A stretch of DNA of 7,629 nucleotides from assembly GCA_025356695.1 (NCBI GenBank), contig JANXSE010000115.1, positions 1 through 7,629 of the forward strand. The letters run 5' to 3'. Below, one piece after another: positions 1 through 5,247 of this stretch. Below the pieces are notes generated by a model. It ran no database searches, was not told where the DNA came from, and was given only the letters and a program-made list of their open reading frames with translations. A program made the translations under genes and the position numbers. Positions within the stretch are counted from its first letter, which is position 1. Each line of letters starts with the position of its first letter. This DNA comes from Betaproteobacteria bacterium. GTDB lineage: Bacteria > Pseudomonadota > Gammaproteobacteria > Burkholderiales > SG8-41.

Positions 1-3
1 CGC

Positions 4-21
4 ATGAGGCGCTACCATAGC
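4..21 (-). promoter_or_regulatory. promoter-like element reading leftward
   Basis: Read on the minus strand this stretch gives TATGGT followed by AGCGCCTCAT. It matches, apart from one substitution and one inserted base, the stretch around the likely -10 box of the SDR gene at 3734-3752. It may be the -10 box and start region of a leftward gene lying outside the window. No convincing -35 box is visible about 17 bases upstream, so the call is tentative. Bases 1-115 hold no gene that I can support. Confidence 0.3.
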
Positions 22-115
22 AGATGACGGTGTTCTTGTGCGCGGCGCGTGGCGATTTCGCGCGCAGGTACGATGGTAAGCTTGCCGCCTGAATATTTCC
101 GGAAGGCCCCGTTTC

Positions 116-1561
116 ATGTCCAGTCACAGCAGCGGCGCGCGGCCCGCGCCCGACCGCGTCATCACCGAGATCGCTGATTACGTTGATCACTATCGCGTGC
201 GCAGCAAACTCGCTGTCGACACCGCGCATTATTGTCTGATTGACAGCCTTGGTTGCGGCTTCGAGGCGATGGCCTATCCCGACTGCACAAAATTGCTCGG
301 GCCGATCGTGCCCGGCACCCTCGTGCCGCAGGGGGCGCGCGTGCCGGCCACATCCTATCAACTCGATCCGGTGACGGCGGCATTCAACATCGGGGTGTTG
401 GTGCGGTGGCTTGATTACAACGATGCGTTCAACGGCGAGACCGTAGTGCATCCGTCAGACTGTTTCGGCGGCATACTCGCCGCCGCGGATTGGGCGAGCC
501 GCACGCGCGTGGCACAGGGCAAGCCGCCGATCCTGATGGCGGAGGTTCTCGATACGGCGATCAAGGCGTATGAAGTGGCGGGCGGGCTGGCGATCGAAAA
601 CCCGTTTACCAAACGTATGGGTCTCGACCATGTGCTGCTGGTGAAAATCGCGGTGGCCGCGGTGGTGACCAAACTGCTCGGCGGCACGCGCGATGAAATC
701 GTCAACGCGGTGTCGAATGCGTGGATCGACGGCCATGTGCTGGCGACCTTTCGCCGCCAACCCAACGCCGGTCCGCGCAAATCATGGGCAGCGGCCGATG
801 CAGCGAGCCGCGGCGTCTGGCTGGCGCTGCTCGCCTTGAAAGGCGAGATGGGTTATCCGACTGCGCTGACGGCGAAGACCTGGGGTTTTTACGACGTGTT
901 GGCCGATGGCAAGCCCTTCACCTTTCAGCGACTGTACGGCAGTTACATCGTCGAGAACGTGCAGTTCAAGATTTCCTATCCGGCGGCGTTTCACGCGCAG
1001 ACGGCGGCGGAGGCGGCGATACGCTTGCATGCGCAGGTGAAAGACCGCATTGGCGAGATCGAGAAAGTCGAACTGTGGACCTACGGCTACGCCTTCGGCA
1101 TTTTGAACAAGACCGGGCCGCTGGCGAATTTCGCCGACCGCGATCATTGTCTGCAGTACGTGGCGGCGATCGGTTTGATTTTCGGGCGGCTCACCGCCGA
1201 GGATTACGAAGATCACATCGCGGCCGATGCGCGCATCGATCCGCTGCGTGCGAAAACGGTGGTCTACGAAGACAAACGCTACAGCAGCGGCTTTCTCGAT
1301 CCGCAGCTGCGTTCAAATGCGAATGCGATTCGCGTGCACTTCAGGGACGGCAGCAGTACGAAGCGCGTCGAGGTTGAATTCGCCGCCGGTCATCCGCGCC
1401 GCCGTAAAGACGGCATTCCGCTGTTGATCGAAAAGTTCGAGAAGAACGTGGCACGGGTGTTTGCAGAGAAGCAGCGGCGCGCGGTCATTGATCTGTGTCT
1501 CGATCGCAAACGGCTGTTGATGACGCCGGTTAACGAGTTTTTTGACTTGTTGATTACTTAA
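116..1561 (+). CDS. prpD: 2-methylcitrate dehydratase-like protein (MmgE/PrpD family)
   Basis: This 481-residue protein matches the length and overall sequence of proteobacterial PrpD (E. coli PrpD is 483 residues as I recall). PrpD dehydrates 2-methylcitrate to 2-methyl-cis-aconitate in the cytoplasmic methylcitrate cycle of propionate breakdown. Family landmarks are DTAHYC (35-40), LGPIVPGT (61-68), WLDYND (98-103), HPSD (112-115), GLDHVLLVK (169-177), KSWAAADAASR (222-232) and ADRDHC (340-345). By analogy with cis-aconitate decarboxylase, D103, H112, H172 and K222 are the likely active-site residues, and all are present. The ATG start has a GGAAG stretch about ten bases upstream. Oddly, no prpB, prpC, acnD or prpR lies beside it. 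Two stretches, 104-111 (AFNGETVV) and 321-330 (WTYGYAFGIL), differ from the PrpD I remember (TWLAAEWG; RTHEACIRII). The family is certain, but the substrate could be a relative of methylcitrate. Confidence 0.9.
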   Translation: MSSHSSGARPAPDRVITEIADYVDHYRVRSKLAVDTAHYCLIDSLGCGFEAMAYPDCTKLLGPIVPGTLVPQGARVPATSYQLDPVTAAFNIGVLVRWLDYNDAFNGETVVHPSDCFGGILAAADWASRTRVAQGKPPILMAEVLDTAIKAYEVAGGLAIENPFTKRMGLDHVLLVKIAVAAVVTKLLGGTRDEIVNAVSNAWIDGHVLATFRRQPNAGPRKSWAAADAASRGVWLALLALKGEMGYPTALTAKTWGFYDVLADGKPFTFQRLYGSYIVENVQFKISYPAAFHAQTAAEAAIRLHAQVKDRIGEIEKVELWTYGYAFGILNKTGPLANFADRDHCLQYVAAIGLIFGRLTAEDYEDHIAADARIDPLRAKTVVYEDKRYSSGFLDPQLRSNANAIRVHFRDGSSTKRVEVEFAAGHPRRRKDGIPLLIEKFEKNVARVFAEKQRRAVIDLCLDRKRLLMTPVNEFFDLLIT

Positions 1562-1568
1562 CAATTAT

Positions 1569-1591
1569 TTAAGGGCGTAGCCCGCCCTTAA
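1569..1591. terminator. stem-loop after prpD (possible terminator)
   Basis: TTAAGGGCG (1569-1577) and CGCCCTTAA (1583-1591) form a perfect 9-bp stem with a 5-base loop, starting 8 bases after the prpD stop codon. No T-tract follows on the plus strand; on the minus strand it is followed by AT-rich sequence (ATAATTGTTAA). It lies between two convergent genes and could end transcription from either side or stabilise the mRNA 3' end. The stem is directly visible; the terminator role is inferred. Confidence 0.5.
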
Positions 1592-1598
1592 GCGAGAC

Positions 1599-1623
1599 TC
1601 CCTCTCCCTTGATGGGAGAGGGA
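1599..1623. repeat. CCCTCTCCC-type intergenic hairpin repeat
   Basis: TCCCTCTCCC (1599-1608) and GGGAGAGGGA (1614-1623) form a perfect 10-bp stem with loop TTGAT. Hairpins of this CCCTCTCCC...GGGAGAGGG type recur between genes in many GC-rich proteobacteria, and a half-element with the same core sits at the right edge of this window. It lies 7 bases after the preceding hairpin and 4 bases before the end of the hydrolase gene. It may act as a bidirectional transcript end or be a small dispersed palindromic repeat. Confidence 0.6.
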
Positions 1624-1627
1624 CCTT

Positions 1628-2437
1628 CTAATTGGTCCGCACGCGAGCCAAAAATTCCGCCGCCGCCTTCGCGCACACATCCGGGTACGCGCCGGCGGCG
1701 TGCCACGCGTCGCCGTCAATCACCATCAATTCCGACTGCGCCAGTTTCTGCTGCCACGCCTTGACGCTGTCGACGGTGCGCAGGCCGCTGCCGGTGGTCG
1801 TGATGATGAGGCTCGGGCATTTTATTTTCAGCACTTCTGCGCGGATGTCGAGGCCGGGTACCCAGTGCAGATAACCCTGCAGCGTCGAGAGCGGTGTCTT
1901 GCCCTGGATATTGTGTATCCAGTAATCGACTTCGGCAGCACTGGCTTTACTGCCGAGGCGTCCGGCCATGGTGGTTTTCGCCCACGCCTCGATGCCCTCG
2001 GCTTCGATCTGCACCAGCCAGTCGGTCGTGCCCGCCGCGGCGATCACCGGCGGCGTGACGGCAATCACCGATTGCACGAGTTCCGGTTTGCGCGCCGCCA
2101 TTGTCAGCACCATCGAGCCGCCGCTCTTCGCGCCGATCAAATGCACTTTCGAGCAGCCGAGATATTTGATGACGGCGGCGAGATCGTCGAGCAGGCGCTC
2201 CATGTTCCACGGGTGGTCCGCCGGCATTGGCGTCGAGCGGCCGAAGCCGCGCAGATCGAGGCGCGCGACGCGGTATTGGCGGCACAGATGCGGCACCCAG
2301 CCGCGCCACGCTTCGCCGCTTTCGGCCAGGCCGTGCACCATCAGCACGGTTTCGGCGCCCGACCACGGGTCGGTGCAATCGTCGATTGCGATGTTCAGTT
2401 CAATGCCGGGTTCGACTTCAAAACGCTGGTGGCTCAT
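1628..2437 (-). CDS. alpha/beta-hydrolase fold protein with altered nucleophile elbow
   Basis: This 269-residue protein has the layout of a single-domain alpha/beta hydrolase: oxyanion-loop HG (35-36), DLRGFGRS (61-68), nucleophile-elbow region IGAKSGGS (101-108), and a late histidine H246 in GDAWH. The canonical elbow Gly-x-Ser-x-Gly-Gly reads Gly102-Ala-Lys104-Ser105-Gly-Gly, so the catalytic serine position holds lysine with a serine one residue later. The usual acid after strand 7 is also not obvious (GSGL at 216-219; D223 is the nearest). It may be a non-hydrolytic member or use shifted residues, so no substrate is proposed. I chose the ATG at 2437 because CTCC at 2443-2446 (GGAG on the coding strand) lies 5 bases upstream; an in-frame ATG at 2506 would add 23 poorly family-like residues and would begin within or upstream of the likely promoter. 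Transcribed toward prpD, from a region shared with the divergent 2568 gene. Confidence 0.85.
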   Translation of the reverse strand: MSHQRFEVEPGIELNIAIDDCTDPWSGAETVLMVHGLAESGEAWRGWVPHLCRQYRVARLDLRGFGRSTPMPADHPWNMERLLDDLAAVIKYLGCSKVHLIGAKSGGSMVLTMAARKPELVQSVIAVTPPVIAAAGTTDWLVQIEAEGIEAWAKTTMAGRLGSKASAAEVDYWIHNIQGKTPLSTLQGYLHWVPGLDIRAEVLKIKCPSLIITTTGSGLRTVDSVKAWQQKLAQSELMVIDGDAWHAAGAYPDVCAKAAAEFLARVRTN

Positions 2438-2476
2438 GCCTGCTCCGGAAAAATTGTTGCCCGATAAAGAGGGGCA

Positions 2477-2506
2477 ATTATCGCGTGACCGCGCGCGGGC
2501 GTCCAA
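2477..2506 (-). promoter_or_regulatory. likely sigma-70 promoter of the hydrolase gene
   Basis: On the minus strand, TTGGAC (2501-2506) and GATAAT (2477-2482) are 18 bases apart and resemble -35 and -10 boxes. The start of transcription would fall near 2470, about 30 bases before the ATG at 2437. This supports the shorter start of the hydrolase. An inverted repeat, TTGCCC (2457-2462) and GGGCAA (2472-2477), overlaps the -10 edge and predicted start, and could be an operator or a 5' leader hairpin. Confidence 0.5.
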
Positions 2507-2567
2507 CCGTGGACGTGGCAGCGGGGTTAATATACGAAATCAACAGGCGGTATGCGGAGACCATGAC

Positions 2568-2921
2568 ATGCGAATTCTCACGATGATGTTTTTGATGACG
2601 GCGACACTGTGCATGGCGCAGGCGCCGGTCGAGGTCGGCAAGCCGAGTGCGGAGAACCTGCAGCGCGACCAGTTCAAGGCGGGTAACGCGTATCGCGAAA
2701 TGCAGAACGCCGAGCGCGCAACGCGCGACGCCGAACAGGACTTCCGTCAGGCCGACGCAATTCACAAAGAAACATTGAAGCGCGCCGACGAGGCGAAGCT
2801 GCAGGCCGACGCGGCGAAGAAAAAATTCGACACTGCGAAAGCCAAAGAAGCGCAGGCGCGCAAGGCCTACGATGCCGCGGTCAACGCCGTCGACCGCGAC
2901 GCGCATCCGGCAAAGAAATAG
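2568..2921 (+). CDS. small exported Ala/Lys-rich helical protein, function unknown
   Basis: I do not recognise this 117-residue protein. A short signal peptide covers residues 1-17 (hydrophobic stretch ILTMMFLMTATL), probably cut at CMA|QAP; cutting after A19 is less likely because proline would follow. No lipobox is seen, since the residues before C15 are ATL. The mature part is almost all charged helix (30-108), rich in Ala, Lys, Glu, Asp, Gln and Arg, with repeated AKLQADAAKKK-like stretches suggesting a coiled coil or an extended periplasmic helix. It ends in DAHPAKK. The ATG at 2568 is preceded by GGAG at 2556-2559, 8 bases away. TAATAT at 2528-2533 is a possible -10 box. It is divergent from the hydrolase and converges on the SDR gene with a 20-base gap. 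The signal-cleavage region (A|QAP) resembles that of the small protein at 3861. Confidence 0.75.
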   Translation: MRILTMMFLMTATLCMAQAPVEVGKPSAENLQRDQFKAGNAYREMQNAERATRDAEQDFRQADAIHKETLKRADEAKLQADAAKKKFDTAKAKEAQARKAYDAAVNAVDRDAHPAKK

Positions 2922-2941
2922 CCGGCGCGAAACCCTGAACG

Positions 2942-3715
2942 TTACACGCGCCAGCTGGCGCCGCCGTCCACGGTGACGACGCAGCCGCTGGTGTAGCCCG
3001 AACGCGCCGAACACAGAAACACGATGGTGCTGCCGACTTCGTCGAGCGTAGCCAATCGGCCCATCGGGAAACCGGTGGTGAGTTCGCGCCAGCGGTTCTC
3101 GTCGCCGAATTTCTGCTGGGCAAGTGCTTTCCAGCGTATGACCTGACGGTCCGTTTCCGTGGCGCCCGGATTGACCGCCACCACGCGCACGCCGTGGTTC
3201 ACGCTTTCAGCACCGAGTGCGCGCGACATGGTCATCAGCGCGGCGTTGGCCATGCTGCCCGCCATGTAGTCGGCGTTCGGCCGCTCGCCGGCGGTGCCCG
3301 CGACATTGATGATGACGCCGCTCTTGCGTTCGCACATGTCGCGATAGACTTCTCGCGCAACGTTGATGAAACCGAACAGTTTCAGGTCCCACGCCTCGCG
3401 CAATGTCTTGTCGTCGAGACCGGTCAGCGAACCTTTCGGAATGGCGCCGGCGTTGTTGATCAGAATATCGATGCTGCCACTGGCCTTGACCAGCTTGACG
3501 GTGTTGTCGTGGCTGGAGAGATCGAGCGGATGCACCGTGACCTTGACGCCGTAGGCATCGACGATTTTTTTGCGCGCGGCGTCGAGACTGTCGGCGTTGC
3601 GCGAGGCCAGATGCAGATCGACGCCTTCCGCGGCGAGCCGTTCGGCGACGCCGAACCCGATGCCGCGCGAACCGCCGGTAACCAGCGCGGTGCGGCCCTT
3701 TAGATTGAGTTCCAT
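2942..3715 (-). CDS. SDR-family oxidoreductase-like protein with atypical active site
   Basis: This 257-residue protein has the Rossmann core of a classical short-chain dehydrogenase: cofactor glycine motif TGGSRGIG (13-20), ASRN (37-40, the loop that usually selects NADP(H) when it carries Arg), LDLSS (64-68), NNAG (87-90), the Tyr region (150) and PGATET (183-188), ending in DGGASW. The catalytic tetrad is altered. Where Asn is expected in helix 4 there is K112 (DLKLFGF); the Ser position is G140 or T141 (NVAGTAG); Tyr150 is kept; and YxxxK reads Y150-MAG-S154. It therefore belongs to a divergent SDR branch and its reaction cannot be predicted. I chose the ATG at 3715 because GGGGAA (revcomp of 3721-3726) lies 5 bases upstream and residue 1 falls just before the first strand; the ATG at 3754 lies upstream of the likely -10 box. 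The stop codon is 20 bases from the stop of the convergent small gene, with no terminator between. Confidence 0.88.
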   Translation of the reverse strand: MELNLKGRTALVTGGSRGIGFGVAERLAAEGVDLHLASRNADSLDAARKKIVDAYGVKVTVHPLDLSSHDNTVKLVKASGSIDILINNAGAIPKGSLTGLDDKTLREAWDLKLFGFINVAREVYRDMCERKSGVIINVAGTAGERPNADYMAGSMANAALMTMSRALGAESVNHGVRVVAVNPGATETDRQVIRWKALAQQKFGDENRWRELTTGFPMGRLATLDEVGSTIVFLCSARSGYTSGCVVTVDGGASWRV

Positions 3716-3743
3716 GCGATTTCCCCGTGTAAAATGAGGCGCT

Positions 3744-3749
3744 ACTATA
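3744..3749 (-). promoter_or_regulatory. likely -10 box of the SDR gene
   Basis: The minus strand reads TATAGT here, followed by AGCGCCTCAT, which would put the transcription start about 30 bases before the ATG at 3715. No good -35 box is seen at the expected distance (TGGCAC at best). The surrounding 18 bases nearly repeat the stretch at 4-21 of the window. Confidence 0.45.
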
Positions 3750-3802
3750 AGCAATTAGGCGGGGGCGTGCCAGCGCGCTTCCGCGCCAGCGTCAACCTGC
3801 CG

Positions 3803-3808
3803 TATACT
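3803..3808 (+). promoter_or_regulatory. likely -10 box of the 3861 small gene
   Basis: TATACT matches the -10 consensus at five of six positions. A weak -35 candidate, TTCCGC, starts at 3779, 18 bases upstream. The resulting leader of about 45 bases contains a short hairpin (ATCCG 3826-3830 with CGGAT 3836-3840) just before the AGAGGAG ribosome binding site at 3846-3852. It is divergent from the SDR promoter in the same 145-base gap. Confidence 0.45.
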
Positions 3809-3860
3809 TATGCGTTATTGATCTCATCCGGACTTCGGATCCACTAGAGGAGTACTTACC

Positions 3861-4103
3861 ATGAACAAGCTGATCACCACGCTGGTTGCCGCGATTTTCG
3901 CGACCTCGACCCTCGCTGCATTCGCGCAAGCACCGGCCAAGTCCGACGCGCCGAAAGCGGCCCCGGCTCCGGCGACGGCACCGGCCGCTGCACCCGCCAA
4001 AGCGGCTGACGCGCCGAAAGCCGATGCGCCGAAGAAAGCCAAGGGCGAAAAGAAAGCCAAAAAAGCGAAGAAGAGCAAGAAGAGCAATCCCGAAAAGCAG
4101 TAA
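3861..4103 (+). CDS. small exported Ala/Pro/Lys-rich protein, function unknown
   Basis: This 80-residue protein starts with a clear Sec signal peptide: positive start MNK, hydrophobic LITTLVAAIFATSTLAA, and cleavage at AFA|QAP (22/23). The mature chain is low-complexity. Residues 24-57 are mostly Ala and Pro with a few Lys and Asp, and residues 58-80 carry 12 lysines of 23, in KKAKK-type repeats. Such a chain is probably disordered and strongly basic in the periplasm or outside the cell. In composition it recalls acid-shock (Asr-like) preproteins, but I see no specific relationship. A strong ribosome site, AGAGGAG at 3846-3852, sits 8 bases before the ATG, TATACT lies upstream, and a strong terminator follows at 4148, so it is probably a single-gene transcript expressed at a good level. 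Confidence 0.75.
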   Translation: MNKLITTLVAAIFATSTLAAFAQAPAKSDAPKAAPAPATAPAAAPAKAADAPKADAPKKAKGEKKAKKAKKSKKSNPEKQ

Positions 4104-4147
4104 GCGGGCGCCAGGGGCGGCGGTGAAAACCGCGGCTCCAAAGGCAA

Positions 4148-4182
4148 AAAAAGGCGGGGATCTTTCCCCGCCTTTTTGTTTG
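4148..4182 (+). terminator. strong intrinsic terminator after the 3861 gene
   Basis: AAAAAGGCGGGGA (4148-4160) pairs perfectly with TCCCCGCCTTTTT (4165-4177) around a TCTT loop, giving a 13-bp stem that runs into a T-rich tail (TTTTTGTTTG). The GC core with flanking A and T runs is the textbook rho-independent form and could also work on the minus strand through the A run. A smaller hairpin, GCGGT-GAAA-ACCGC (4120-4133), with a GNRA-type loop, lies just upstream. Confidence 0.92.
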
Positions 4183-4237
4183 TACGGCGGACGCGTTAAA
4201 CTGCGCGCCTCACGCAATCACGCAAGCGGAGTTTCGG

Positions 4238-5230
4238 ATGAAAGCATTGGTGGTAAAGCAGTTCGGCCCACTCGACAGCATGACGCTGGAAGACGTCGCC
4301 AGCCCGCAGCCGGGTGAAGACGAGGCGCTCGTTGATATCAAGGCTGCGAGTGTCAATTTTCCCGACCTGCTGGTGATCCAGGGCAAGTATCAGGTGCTGC
4401 CGCCGCTGCCGTTCAGCCCCGGCAAGGAATGCGCGGGCGTGGTCAAAGCGGTGGGCGCGAAAGTCACGCACGTGAAACCCGGCGACCGCGTGCTGATCCA
4501 GATCGAATACGGCGGTTACGCACAGCAGGTGGCGACGAAAGCCGTCAACTGCCATGTCATTCCGGAAACGATGAGCTTCACCGAAGCGGCGGCGATGGGC
4601 CTCACCTACATGACTGCGCATTTCGCGCTGGTCGAACGCGCGCACATCAAGGCGGGCGAATCGGTGCTAGTCACCGGTGCGGCAGGCGGTGTCGGCATGG
4701 CGACCATACAGGTTGCCAAGGCACTCGGTGCGACAGTGCTCGCGGCAGTCAGCAGTGCGGACAAAGCCGCGGCGGCAAAAGCGGCCGGCGCCGATCACAT
4801 CATCGACACCAGTGTCGAGAATATTCGCGACGGCTTGCGCGACCAGGTCTATGCGGCGGTCGGCAAGAAGGGGGTTGATGTGGTGGTCGAGAATGTCGGC
4901 GGCGATATTTTCGACGCCTGCCTGCGCGCCATCGCATGGTCGGGCCGCATCATTGTCGTCGGTTTTGCCGGCGGCCGCATTCCCGAAGTGAAGGCCGGCC
5001 ACCTGCTGGTAAAAAATATTTCGCTGATCGGCCTGCAATTCAGCAACTACCGCGACCGCGAGCCGGAAAAATGCCTTGCCGTGCGCAGCCAGTTGTTCGA
5101 TCTCTACCGCGCCGGCAGGCTGAAGCCTTATGTGATGGCAACTTATCCGCTGGCGCGTTACATGGAAGCGCTGGCGCTGGTGCGCGATCGCAAGGTGATC
5201 GGCAAGGTCGTGCTGACGACGGGCGATTGA
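4238..5230 (+). CDS. NAD(P)H:quinone oxidoreductase-type MDR protein (zinc-free)
   Basis: This 330-residue protein is a complete medium-chain dehydrogenase/reductase of the quinone oxidoreductase branch, which reduces quinones or enones with NAD(P)H in the cytoplasm. The N-terminal GroES-like domain has SVNFPD (38-43), PFSPGKECAGVV (58-69) and YGGYAQ (91-96). The zinc-ligand GHE motif of alcohol dehydrogenases is absent. The Rossmann domain carries VLVTGAAGGVG (143-153), the AxxGxxG nucleotide-binding loop typical of this branch, then VVVENVGG (215-222) and GRIIVVGFAGG (236-246). The C-terminal helix and IGKVVLT are normal. GGAG at 4228-4231 lies 6 bases before the ATG. Transcription probably starts between the terminator and 4220, where TTAAAC (4196-4201) is a poor -10 candidate followed by GCGCGCCTCAC. 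It converges on the next gene with a 17-base gap. The substrate is unknown; acyl-CoA reductases of similar form exist. Confidence 0.92.
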   Translation: MKALVVKQFGPLDSMTLEDVASPQPGEDEALVDIKAASVNFPDLLVIQGKYQVLPPLPFSPGKECAGVVKAVGAKVTHVKPGDRVLIQIEYGGYAQQVATKAVNCHVIPETMSFTEAAAMGLTYMTAHFALVERAHIKAGESVLVTGAAGGVGMATIQVAKALGATVLAAVSSADKAAAAKAAGADHIIDTSVENIRDGLRDQVYAAVGKKGVDVVVENVGGDIFDACLRAIAWSGRIIVVGFAGGRIPEVKAGHLLVKNISLIGLQFSNYRDREPEKCLAVRSQLFDLYRAGRLKPYVMATYPLARYMEALALVRDRKVIGKVVLTTGD

Positions 5231-5247
5231 TTATGGTTGTGTGTGCC

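Noticed and set aside
1968..2567. Long plus-strand frame continuous with the small gene at 2568
   Set aside because: It overlaps the hydrolase gene on the other strand, has no family features, and the signal peptide and ribosome site place the true start at 2568.
2948..2961. 14-base palindrome GCGCCAGCTGGCGC at the end of the SDR gene
   Set aside because: It lies within conserved SDR C-terminal codons, has no loop to form a stable hairpin and no T-tract; probably a codon-use coincidence.
3838..3848. GGATCCACTAG, which resembles a cloning-vector polylinker
   Set aside because: Only 11 bases match, no further vector sequence adjoins it, and it sits in a normal leader before a good ribosome site; probably chance.
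4120..4133. Small GNRA-type hairpin as a possible RNA gene
   Set aside because: Only 5 bp, in the 3' untranslated stretch before the terminator; too little to call an RNA.
3824..4147. Minus-strand open frame with strongly hydrophobic segments opposite the 3861 gene
   Set aside because: Its Phe/Leu runs are the antisense of the AAG/AAA lysine codons of the plus-strand gene, which has a ribosome site, signal peptide and terminator; the minus frame has none of these.
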